A DNA stretch of 64,000 nt from Anoplolepis gracilipes. Lineage: Eukaryota > Arthropoda > Insecta > Hymenoptera > Formicidae. Of the stretch, positions 24,502 through 35,764 are shown one piece after another. The notes beneath the pieces are model-generated. The model saw only the letters and a list, made by a program, of their open reading frames with translations. It was not told the DNA's origin and made no database searches. Where the stretch lies: contig NC_132976.1 of NCBI RefSeq assembly GCF_047496725.1, positions 3,084,001-3,148,000 on the forward strand, written 5' to 3'. The position numbers were made by a program, and so were the translations under genes. Numbering within the stretch: the first letter of the stretch is position 1; every line of letters begins with the position of its first letter.

Positions 24502-25400
24502 GGATGTATATCTCTTGCTAAAGCTCCTGTACATTTTTCTCCTAAAAATAAAGAATTAATGGAAAAATGATTGAAAACAGTATCACAGCCATGGTCAAAT
24601 TTATCAGTAAGTAAAATTCGAAAATGCAGAATTTGTCATTTACATTTTGATGAGAATACATATATCTTTACTTTGAGTTGCAGACAATTAAAACACAACG
24701 CTGTTCCAACTCTGAATTTAGCGATTGAAATGACTAAAAAAAATGACATTTTGCAGCCTAGTATAAATCAAGTACAAGAAAAATATACATTTGATAACAT
24801 GCATCACAATGATGTTATTGGAAGAATTGAAAATGATTTTGCTGAGCCTAGTACAGGCCAAGAAAAAGATATTGTATTGCATAAAAAAGATACTATATTG
24901 GAAAGCAATATAAATATTGATATACTTGAACAAAAAACATAGCAACAGATAAATTCAGAGATTTCTTTAAATATTCTAAAAAGGTTTAATTATATAAACC
25001 ATAATAGAAATATACTTGGCGATATAACTAGAGGAAAACACTTGACTCCAATAGCAAGAAAGTTATATGTTAAAAGCAGAACCTTTCAGAAACAAAATAA
25101 TATCTTGCGCAGGAACTTTGTGCATTATAAACATTGATTAAAATATGCTACTAAATTTAGCAGTCTTACTTTTTTTAAAAAATATTCAGCATTGACAAAT
25201 ACACAAAGAATGTTTATTGAGATGCAAATAAGAAATTTAAACAAAAAATCAAAGGTAAATTTTTCTGCTTTTTATACTAACAATAAGATTAAATCAGCAT
25301 TAAAAAACATATGTAATGATAAACATGCATCAATATTTTTAAAAAATATAGGTATTGGTTATTTTACTTGTACATTTTATTTATTCTGAGAATTGTTGAA
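24502..25400 (+). pseudogene. Broken THAP-domain transposase-like sequence
   Basis: The translated stretch from 24502 (GCISLAKAPVHFSPKNKELM) runs into an in-frame TGA at 24568-24570, where THAP domains usually have the conserved Trp. After it come KCRICHLHFDENTY and LKHNAVPTLNL, which are the second metal-ligand pair (C-x2-H) and the AVPT(I/L)x motif of a THAP zinc finger. Beyond 24942 (stop TAG) the reading continues through further stops at about 25138 and 25387, with blocks such as SALTNTQRMFIEMQIRNLNK that resemble the region after the THAP domain in THAP9/P-element-type proteins. I see no complete frame, so it is a decayed P-element-like or THAP-family copy. The catalytic part is not recognisable. 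An acceptor-like TTACAG precedes 24502, so an N-terminal exon may exist upstream. Confidence 0.65.
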
Positions 25401-25954
25401 AAATTCAAAAGAAAAGTATTCCGAAATGTAATTGACCGAATATATAAAAATAGATTTTAATTCCAAAAAATTAAGCTATTCGTCCAGGTGGCTCAGAAAT
25501 ACAACTTAACTTTTTAATATGGAAATGTCCATACCTTGTCATTTACACATGTACAGTTGAAGCTTCTTTTTCTGGGTAAAATTTTATTAACAAATTATAT
25601 ATTAATAAATAAATCGTCGATAAAGGGTATTATTCTTTTAAGCAACAAATATCAATCTATTTGAAATCAATCAATATAATTTGCATCGTTTTATTTTATT
25701 ATTTTCAATAAATAATCGTGATGTATATTAAATTCCCTGAAATTTTAATGTTATTTAAGAATACTTAGAATAATAAAAGAAATTATTTTTATTTAGTCCT
25801 TTAATGAAATTAAAGGAATAAATGTAAATAATCATCTCGATCAACAATGAAATTTAAAAGAATATTTTTTATTGTCCACGAATTAAATAATTAAACATAT
25901 TTACATTATTTTAAAATTTTACAGGCCTCATAATTCGCTCATATGAATAACAAA

Positions 25955-26575
25955 CATGGCTCATCAAGTTCTCCGAAGGTATCCTAGAACGACGGTAAAT
26001 CGTTCCCAGGAAGTGGTACGAAAGTTTAAGTATTTACTGGTAATGGACTTCGAAGCTACCTGCGACAGATATACAATGCTCAAACCACAGGAGAGATCAT
26101 AGAATTACCATGCATAGCCCTGTCCACCAGAGATTGGAAGCTGAAGGATGCGCTTATGTTAAACCGAGGATTCATCCTCATCTCACGCCATTCTGCACAG
26201 AATTGACAGGAATTATGCAGGAGACGGTGAACAATCACCTTGCTTTGTGGATGTGTTTTCCAAGTTTTGTGAGTGGTTAAACGAAGGAGGATATTTTGAC
26301 GAATCTGACAAAAACTCGTTCATAACGTGTGACAATTGGGACTTGAAGACGATGCTGCCGAATCAGTGTGAATTGGACAATATTACGTTACCGGATGAAT
26401 TCAAACGATGGATAGAATTGAAGCATACGTTTTGCGACTCCACCGGATATTATCCGAGGAATTTGAGAGACATATTCGCGTGATTGAATCTTCTACTGCA
26501 AGGGCGCTTACATTCAGGCATTGATGATGTGAAAAATATGGTTTCTATAATACAAGCTTTAAAAGAAAATTATAA
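25955..26575 (+). pseudogene. Processed pseudogene of an ERI1-like 3'-5' exonuclease
   Basis: The translation is intronless and starts MAHQVLRRYPRTTVNRSQ. It shows the three DEDDh exonuclease motifs in order: LVMDFEATCD (Exo I), SFITCDNWDLKTMLP (Exo II) and LHSGIDDVKNMV (Exo III). Between them lie IIELPCIALSTRDW, RIHPHLTPFCTELTGIMQET and DVFSKFCEWLNEGG, also typical of ERI1/THEX1. The frame is broken near 26096 (extra bases before IIELPC), again near 26150 and near 26240 (a lost base), and by TGA at 26481-26483 between FA and LNLLLQGR. ERI1 enzymes trim histone mRNA, 5.8S rRNA and small RNAs. Lack of introns plus several breaks points to a retrocopy of a gene located elsewhere. No poly(A) tail is evident at the 3' end. 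Confidence 0.8.
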
Positions 26576-26814
26576 CACACAATTTAAAGTTACTTTATCA
26601 TTAACAAGTTCTGTACTAAGTTTAAAGGATTACAAAGTAAGAAACATATAAAAAAGAAAACACATATTTATCAAAAATCAGTTTTTTACGTTAATAAAAT
26701 ATCGCTTTTGTATATAAAAATTATTAATTACATTAATTATAAAGAAGTATTTTAAAAATTATTAATTACATTAATCATAAATAAATATTTTGATTACAAA
26801 ATTGTGCATTTAAT

Positions 26815-29800
26815 TTACAGTCGTTTTATGACTTTAATCAACACATCTTGTTTGTGGTTCTCTGTATAAATTTCAAGTATAGCTTGCATATTACGTTCTA
26901 TCCTTCGTAAACATTGTATCTTCAAAGGAAAGCTTCTTCTGCTCGGTAACAATCCCTCCGTGGGAACAACACTGAAATAATTCGAATTTGACAAACTGGT
27001 TTGAAATGGCTCAGCTGCTTTGAACAAGCTAAGAACATTAACGGTTGCTTCGTTCTCTTCTGGAAAATGGAGAACGACGGTGGACGGAGTTACAGTAAAT
27101 TGTTCTTCTGGTAATCTTGGATGCTGAGGAGTTTCATGTTCTACCATAGTTCTATTTAAAAAAAAAAAACTAATAAGAAATTTTTCTAAGTTAATCAATT
27201 TTATCAAAGATTATCTACTTGAATTTGTATTATAACTATTATACTAAATATATATATATAAAATCTCTTACTGAGGAACAAAAAAACTTGCTCCAGCTGT
27301 TTCGTCCACTTGGGTAGTGTCACTTAAAGTATAATACTCATGGGATTCATCAGCATCATAATTAACAGGCAGAGTATCATCAGCACACGCTTCCACAGTA
27401 AGCATTATTTCATACTGATGAACTCCAGTGCAAAGATTATTTAGGTTTTGCTATTTAAATATTCGTTATTATTAATAGAAAAATAAAAATGAATAATAAA
27501 AAATATATATGAAAATAAAAAATTCATTATATAGAAGTATACTCACAACAGGATCGCGAATCAATGATAAACCGGAAGCTAGTTGCTCTCCAGGGAAAGC
27601 TTCACATATGGAATGTACAATATTTTTGAACGTCTCACTTTCATTTTCAGTCGAAAATCCATCCGATTCTTTTATTTTATTATACAATCTAGAAAAAGGA
27701 AGAAAGTATAATTTTTTTTTTCAGTGATAAAAATTGATGCCAATTTGTCTAGATACATTCGCTCATCTTTTTACCTGCGTATTCGCCAGCGGGTCGGTTC
27801 ATCCCCATAAATGACGTTTACTGTTGCTACATGCGATACCTCCGTACGTTGTAATATCGCGAAGTCTTCTTTTTTGGGGTAGAATTCTATTAACACTCGT
27901 CGAGTCTCTTTAGGATTGAGAATCAATTCTTTGGGCTTTACATGCCAACTAGATCCTTGAAAAACTATCGTTGGAGAAATAACTGAAATATATAAATATA
28001 TATTCACATATGTATTTACATCATTTATTAAAATATATATGTAATGGTTAGTGAAAAGGAGAAAAAATTAATTTACTCAAACCTTTAGGTATAACTTTTA
28101 TTTTAGCAAATGATTGTAAGTCTCCAATATTTTGTAGTGTAATATTTGCAGTCAAGACTGTTGTTTCAGAATACAAAGTACCAAGTGATAATATCATCTT
28201 CCCACTTGTATCTTTCAGTATATTCCAAATTTTTATCTTACTGTACCCACCATATCCGTACAAAGGTATCTATCACATAATTAAAATTATTGTAATATTT
28301 TTTAAGTTTGTTAAAATGTTCCATAAATATTTATACACACTTTTTTATGTTGTTGAGAATCACCACCATCTCTCGTATAATGTTTGATAGTGATTTTTCC
28401 AGTTGCTGGGCCTACATGATATGGACTAAAGCTAACGACGAGAGTTGTATACTCTTGACGTTTCATTACTAACACCATGCTTGTATTGACATTCTGTCTA
28501 TCTCCAAAAAACTATAACATAAATACTTGCATGAATATAGGAGTTTCAATTACAACTTTCTTTTTAGATTTAGTAATATACCTTGAAATTCTTATTGTCA
28601 TCTGATATGTCTATCTGAATTTTAATCTTATTATTACTCGTGTTACAGATTATAAATTCCTTAGTTTCAGTCTTTCCTATTTTGACACTATTCCATATTA
28701 AGGCAGGGTGTGTTGACTTAATTGGAATTGTATTGCTTGGTATAGCTACACTGGATACTGTACTGATGGGTGAATTTCTATCACAAGGTCCAGATCTACA
28801 TGCAAATTTAAATATTTATTATAGATTATTGCTTATGCAATGACGATTATCATATTATTTGATAGGGTGTCCGTCCATAAATGTCCAAATATTTTGACCA
28901 ATTGATTGAAATTATAAAAAAGTTTAATAAAAGAAATTTGAACAGTTTTTAATCTGCAATAAAGAGTATATAAATTTTTTTACTCTTTTCGAGAAAAGAT
29001 CAGAATACTATAATAAAGCTTCTTTTGATTGAGAATTTCCTGAGATATTTTAAAATTTGTCATGATACTTTTAATATTAAATATGAAATATCTCAGGAAA
29101 TTCTTAACCAAAAGGAGCTTTATTGTAGTGTTTTGAAAACGTGAGTTCAACAAGAGCTATAAAAATATGAAACACTTTTCTGTAAAATTTATATTTTTCG
29201 AGATTTTTTCAGTTACTTTTTCTTCACTTTATATAAATAGACACCCTATATGTAAAAATATAAACTGACCTGCTAGAAATTATACTCTGTGGTGATGTTG
29301 CTGGACTTAGAGATACAACATTACTGGGCGTATGGCAACGCAAATAATTTTCTTTTTCCGATTCTAGTGATATTTGTTCGGTAGTTACGATATAAAGGTA
29401 AACATTGTTACCGGCAACTAATTTAATCTTTGCACATCTGCATAGAAAAATATATAATAGAATAATTAAAAAATAAAAAACTAATAAATTTGTAATACTA
29501 TAAATAAATAATAGAAATAAATTTATAATATTGATAAATTCAAATTTCGTCACCTTTCGTTATCTAAAGAATTCGTATTTGAAACTTGTGGTTTATATAT
29601 AATTACGAACGAGCTTCTTTCCCCAACTTGTAAGAATATATCATCCGGTTCTATGGAAAAATTTTGCGCCGCATTTGGATAGTTTTCGATAGGCACGATA
29701 GTGGCAGATACATGTGTCGCCACATTTCCCGAATTAACGATATTCAGCAACTTGCCTTGTTGCCTTGGCACGATTATAGGTACCTCTGTGTCTACGATTT

Positions 29801-31304
29801 GAATTTTACAGGTACCCATCTGCGCGTAGAGGGGCACTTCTTTCTGGAGTAGGACGGTGCCATCATTGCATTGTACGTGTATAATTAATCTGCCCTTCCA
29901 ATAGGGCGGTTGTTTCTGTGGAAAATCTGTTGGACAAAAATTTCACTTAATTTCGACTGCAAAGTTTACATCTATAAAGAGTACACTCTTTTGAATGAAG
30001 GAGACATTTACCTATCGATGTGGATTGTTCACACTTTATATTAGTAGTAAATTTTTCATGAGATTTTAATATTAGATGAGTGAATTCATCGTGAGATTCA
30101 TTTACTTTTATTGACTTATCGAAAGCAGCATCAATGCTAAACATTTTCGGTCCATCCTGTAAAGAACATAGTAATTAATTTTCAGCATATTGTTTCAACT
30201 ATGTATGCTTTATTTTTGATATAATATAATCTCACATGTAATATAGACAGCTTAATAGGCACGTCAATACTGTTTTTGTTGTGAAATATTATAGGTAGAC
30301 TTTTTGTTGAATTCTTCGTAATATATTGAAAATCCAACTCCTCTTTATGAGAGTCGCACATAATCTCAAGTTCAAGTTGTTCTGGATTAACACAGATCAT
30401 GTGCTTGATACACCATTTCGATTGTGTTACCATATCAGTTAAGATTATATTTAATGCTACAAATACTTGTTCACACATTTGTAATACTTTCACTTTGATC
30501 TGTAAGTAGTAATCGAATAATTATCGATAAATAGAGGACAATATTTATCTATTTATGTATTATTAGCTATTGAAATATACCTTTGTTGATTGCACACCAT
30601 TTGGCTTTATTAACATTTCATCTTGAGGTATATTCAATTCAATACTCTGCATATCTCCTAGAACTTCGTTTAATTTTAAAGAATATGTAATCCATTTATC
30701 CCCATGATTTATGAGTTCAATATTAACTTCACTCGTCATGCCAATGATACAATTGCATAGTCGTTCTGTATTCTTCCCGATAACAACATTACCTGAAAAA
30801 AAAAATTGAAAAAAAGATTGTTAGATTATATTTTCATTATAGAGAAGATAAAGTCAGTTTTAATAATTAAACAAAATATATCTTTTCTTTGTATATTCAA
30901 ATCATTGTAGCTTTCATCATAACTTTTTAAATCCACTTTAGATGGTACATAAAATAATGAAGTAAATTTGTCATTAGATGACAATTTGAAATTTTGTAAC
31001 AATGTAACATCCAATGTTGATACTTTTATTTATATATATACGTATGTTAAAAAATATGTCAGTTTCTTTTACATACTCACAATCAGTAGATTATGGATAT
31101 AAATACATAAATATATTGCTTCGTCAAAAGTCTGAGCACACTCAGTGTTTTAAAAAAATTGGACTATTTTTTAATTAAAAATAAAATAATTTTTAAAAAC
31201 TATTGATACCATGTTAAAGTTGAAACTTTAAAATATTTTTTTAATTTTTTGCCGTGATCTGAAAATAGCCCAATTTTTAAAAATATCCTTCAACTTTTGT
31301 CAAG

Positions 31305-31341
<37 letters not shown>

Positions 31342-34020
31342 TATTAAAATACTTATAACAGAGTTAATAATAATATTTAAAATATAGACTTCTAAAGTAA
31401 ATTAAAGAAAGAAATCTTTATTTACAAACCTGCATTAAATGCATCTTGATTAAATGAAGAAATTGCACTCTTATCACTTGCTTCCTTTTTTAATATTTTT
31501 TCTTTACATATATTTGTAAAAGATTCAGCTACATTTATATTTTTACTTGAAGCAAATGACAGTACTTTCGAACGCTCTTGTTTCACATTAACGGTTTCAC
31601 TTTTAATTTCATTTTTAGTTTGACTGTCAAGTGATAACTTCGCTGAAAGATTTTGTAAAATATCTTCATCAAATTTGTTGGAATTCCCAGTAGGCGTTGC
31701 TAACATAGACTTTCTATCAGAAGGCAACATATAAGTTTCTTGTACTGCACTGTTTTGCATTACTCGACCATTCTTCTTCTTTTTCTGTGCCATTAAAATT
31801 TGGTCAACTAGTCGCCGTGGCATGCCACTATCAACGTTTTGTAAAGTATTAAGTATAGTGCTTAAACTTATGATATTAGTTTTATCTATGTCTCTTGTTG
31901 CATTCGCAACGAATGTATGTTCCTCCTCCTTTGGTTCCACTGTAAATGACGCTGCAATATATTTTTTTTCGTACGATATATGTCAATGTTTAGAGGAAAA
32001 AATTTATTTTATAAAATAGTATAATTATACCATCTGTCAAAATAGTCGATTCAATTAATGGTACCAAATTGCCTCTTTTTACAGGACTTTCCGAAGGAAG
32101 ACCAAAACTTGGTCTTACTTGTTTATCATTCCCCAATATTCCTATATCACCAGATTTACGTTCAAAATATTGGCCAATAGATAGTTTCTGTCCAGCACAA
32201 GATCTACGATTTAAACGTTATCTTATTGCATATATTTTAACAAAATTAAACGAAAGAGTAGATAATACATAATTACGCAAACAAACATACTCTACTGTTA
32301 AATCTAGTTGTCCAATGATACCAGAAAAGGAAGTGAGATCTAATTTCTGCTTTTCTGTACTTGCAACTGGCATACAATATGTGCGATCTTGATGCCAACG
32401 AGCTTCATCAACTGATAATTGTTCAGTTATTTTTGATCCGGATAAAAAGTCTTCTTCGTTATTGAGTTGTACCATCATCTCATTATTTAATTGCGCCATT
32501 ATGTCGGCTGTACTGAAGTTAATACCATTGAAAGAATCACTTAAAAGAGACTGTTTCTTTGCACTATCGTTGACATCAGTTGACCGCGCCGTTACTTCAT
32601 TAGAATCAAAAGTAACCTGAAATTTATCTCTTCTAAAATGTTTTGACTTTGAAATAAAATTCTTAAATTACAAACACATTCATACTGACTTCATTTGTCA
32701 AGCGATTAATGCTGCATTCCTGGTCTGATTCGAGCACGCAAGGCTCATTTAGCGAAAAATTTGAAACAGGCAAGTTGCCTGTTATATTTTGTATATTGAC
32801 ATTATTTTCTTTATTTGTATCTAAAATAATTGTGCAAATAAGTAATAGTAATCTCATAAAGTTCATGTGAATAGGTCTTCATGTATCTGTCTTTTTCTAT
32901 TTACCTATGGTTAAAAGAGAGTTTTTTGTGTCACTACATTTCTGAAGTAGTCTCCTGGCACATTCAAGCTCTGCATCTGTATTTAAGTAATTCAATTTCT
33001 GCTCACTCTCTGTTACACTCATGTTTGTCAAATCTGTCAACATATCAAATAATGTATTATTACAAATATATCAATATTATTCATGTATTTTAAAGATAAT
33101 GACAGAGGGCTCTTAATTTTAAGAATAATTGTCTTCAATTGGCAGGTTTCGGATCTTATATCATTAAAAAGCATAGAACAATATAACAAAAATAGAAATT
33201 TTTTAAGAAAAAAAAATTAAAAGAATACAAAAGATCAAAGCAGAACATATTGAAAAAGACATCTAGATGTAAATGTATCAAACAAACTACCTTTGACGAT
33301 TAAACTTCAATGGTCACCTTAACAATATATATATATATATATATATCCCAAAGACATAATCAATAAAAAAAAGTTTAAAATATATTTCTTAACTTTTGTT
33401 ACACATGAGCATTTTCTATAGATATCAAGGAACATATATACATAAATTTTTGTACATTTTTTCAGATACTTTGAAATAATTAAAATTGTGACAAGACATT
33501 ATGATCTGTACATGACTGGAGGAATAGAGCAAAAAATATGTGACGTACAAGAGCTAAAGACACTAAAAATATGTAATATGTCAATATTTTCTTTTTATTA
33601 TAAAAATAAATTTAAAAATTTGTAAAATAAGATTATATACACATACTTGACATATCATGCAGAAGACCTAACGAGGAGGCCTCTTCTTTCTGTGTCAATT
33701 CCTTTTCATACACACTTTGATCAGCTTTGTGTTTGTTGTCGTCTTTCAACCTGAAACGAGGTATTTTTAGGATTAATTATCCTGTAAAATATTGTTCAAG
33801 ATCAACAGGAATTCGTCATACTAGAAAGAAAGAGAAGGAGAGACGAAGTCAGTCAATCAAATGTCAGTTTTTCAAGCGAATGCTTCGTAAAATTCGCAAA
33901 GGAAGAGACGCTCGAGAAAACTCACGGATTTTTTCTGCGAACGGTTGACGACGCCTGCGGCTGAGGTGTATTTAATAACGTGTCGTTAAACACGCCGTAG
34001 GGCTTGATTGGTGTAAACAT
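26815..34020 (-). CDS. Spd-2: CEP192/Spd-2 centrosomal scaffold protein
   Basis: About 20 coding exons. Well-supported 5' ones are 34020-33926, 33750-33647, 33033-32905, 32820-32690, 32616-32296, 32187-32031 and 31951-31430. Later ones are approximate: 31019-30874, 30795-30583, 30500-30236, 30157-30012, 29927-29550, 29440-29272, 28797-28580, 28511-28341, 28270-28076, 27986-27775, 27690-27546, 27452-27275 and 27156-26815. Total is about 1400 residues. The start is MFTPIKPYGVFNDTLL. The N-terminal half is low-complexity, with KLSIGQYFERKSGDIGILG resembling the SPD-2 core motif. The C-terminal half holds ASH/MSP-like beta domains. PLYGYGGYSKIKIWN matches the PLYGYGG block of human CEP192; PDDIFLQVGERSSFVIIYKP and SVVPTEGLLPSRRSFPLKI are typical of ASH repeats. 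The protein recruits PLK and gamma-tubulin factors to centrioles. Two introns carry MITE-like insertions. It is head to head with PARP16. Confidence 0.88.
28860..29253. mobile_element. MITE-like element in a CEP192 intron
   Basis: The ends match as inverted repeats: ATAGGGTGTCCGTCCATAAA on the left and, on the reverse strand of the right end, ATAGGGTGTCTATTTATATA. Inside is a long hairpin. The left arm, about 29008-29053, contains AATAAAGCTTCTTTTGATTG and AGAATTTCCTGAGATATTTT. The right arm, about 29086-29135, carries the reverse complement (AAATATCTCAGGAAATTCTT, then AAAAGGAGCTTTATTGTA). There is no coding frame. It lies between the exons ending near 28797 and starting near 29272. Confidence 0.75.
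31116..31311. mobile_element. Small palindromic element in a CEP192 intron
   Basis: The left end reads GCTTCGTCAAAAGTCTGAGC. The reverse complement of the right end reads GTGCTTGACAAAAGTTGAAG. Further in, TTTAAAAAAATTGGACTATT mirrors AAAATAGCCCAATTTTTAAA. About 195 bases, non-coding. It is followed directly by a TA microsatellite (31310-31335). The structure fits a Tc1/mariner-type MITE, but the family is not identified. Confidence 0.6.
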
Positions 34021-35740
34021 CCCTCCTGTTAAATCCTTTGTTTTTTGAAGCAGTAACGGTTTTCGAGGAGAAAAAAAAGCGGTCGAGAGACGAATTTTTT
34101 CAGCCCCTCACGAGACCCTCCTACTTTCTCTCTCTTCCGAAGGTTAAACGACGACAGTTGAGTCGATTTTGCGGTGCGGTTTAAATTTGAAAAGCTACAG
34201 ACCTTATCGACGGCGATTGGATACACGCGCTCGAAGGTCTCGCGAACGCGAACTGACAACTGACAGGTGACAGGACAAGTTTTTACGACGCGCGTATAAA
34301 GGACAAACGAAGACGGCGGAAACAAATAGAAGGCGGCAATGCATATGGCACATAGGTCCCGAAAAACATTGGAGACATGTTCGTTATTTTCTTATGACAA
34401 ATTTCTCGTAAGACGAAAATAATAAATCCATCTTGGAAAAAAAGAAAAACAGACAATCCTCACATGCACGATTCATTGACGCTAATTTGGTTTCTAGTGT
34501 GTACGGTAAGGTAAATCAAGCACCGGAAAATGTATGCTTGACATCGTAAGTATATATTGCACATCAGATATTAATAATATTGCAAAGACATGACAAATCC
34601 ATTTATATCATCTTGCGATCGTAATCATGGAAAGGAAAAGAAAGAGGATTAATATTTTAAATATTTTCGCATCTTTAATGAATGAATGAAAATCACAATT
34701 GAAATTTACCTTTTTATTAATGATCCGGAATGTTAATTTCATTATTTGATCTGTAGAGAATTTTCATTCTTTAAAATTAAAAATTACAGCGTTTTATCAA
34801 ATATTTTTTTGGCTATTAAAACAAGTTATAACATTTATAATTTTGTTCACTTTTTCCAACATTTAAATCTTGAAATATTTGCAAATGTTATCATTTTTTT
34901 ATAATTGTGATTATTGTTAAACTGTCAAGCTTGTCAAAATTTTATCCTGTCAATATATGAAAATGATATATCGTGATCTACATGAATTTTTATAATTAAA
35001 TGATTTGATCTACATGAATTTCTATAATTAAATCCCTTTATCTACATATGATAACGACAAATTACTAGATAAATATATGATTAAATGTCCCTAGGCAAAT
35101 AAATGTCCCTAGAAAAATTATGTTTTTCTCTTTCTATCGGAGAGGTTATATTTGTTTTCATAATGTAAACATGCACTTTTTTTAAATAATTTAGCCATTT
35201 ACTACGATTGAATTATTTGTGTCATTATTGAAATATGTTAGTGAGAACTATTTTTTTCCTCAATCACGCGAGAGAAAAATAATTACACTACTTTGTCACT
35301 GTATAGTAACTGTCTTTTTAATGACATATGTTTAGAATTGTGATTGTATTTTTCTTATTTTTGAGATAATTTTTTTTTTTCAGAAAATTTGGAAATATTA
35401 AAATTAAGTAAAACAATAATTTTTTTTTGCATTATATATTTTCTTCTCTAATATAATTGATGCTAAAATCATGTTATTACTTTAAAGACTACATATATAA
35501 TTTTAATTTTTATTATAACTTGATATATCATAATAATATAAAATATTATTATTTTTATTGAAAAATAATAGATCCAATTGATTTGATTTTTAAATTTTAT
35601 TATGTATGTTATTAATTTATATCAATAATATAGTATATAATTTTCTTGCATTATGCATATATTTTCCTTCAACACATAAATTATTGTTTTATACAGATGT
35701 ACATGTTATTATACTTTTACTTTATTATTTGATTTGCACA
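34021..35740. promoter_or_regulatory. Divergent promoter region CEP192/PARP16, with probable PARP16 5' UTR intron
   Basis: The 1.7 kb between the two start codons holds no gene. The first 500 bases are less AT-rich and likely contain both promoters. GTACG|GTAAGG near 34508 is a strong donor and TTTGCACAG ending at 35741 a good acceptor. A non-coding first exon of PARP16 with an intron of about 1.2 kb is therefore likely. The rest (34,600-35,700) is AT-rich. Confidence 0.45.
34974..35033. repeat. Tandem duplication of about 30 bases
   Basis: TGATCTACATGAATTTTTAT plus AATTAAATGAT is followed by a second copy with a single T-to-C difference before AATTAAAT. The local structure is a simple duplication in the PARP16 5' intron region. 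A shorter one follows near 35088-35112 (AAATGTCCCTAG twice). Confidence 0.8.
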
Positions 35741-35746
35741 GATATA

Positions 35747-35764
35747 ATGGTAAATAAACGATAA
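35747..35764 (+). promoter_or_regulatory. Five-codon uORF overlapping the PARP16 start
   Basis: ATG GTA AAT AAA CGA TAA begins just after the probable splice acceptor at 35741. Its stop shares one base with the PARP16 start codon (TAATG). This arrangement can permit termination-reinitiation. The context of the upstream ATG (ATAATGG) is similar to that of the main one (ATAATGG). Whether ribosomes use it is not known. Confidence 0.5.
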
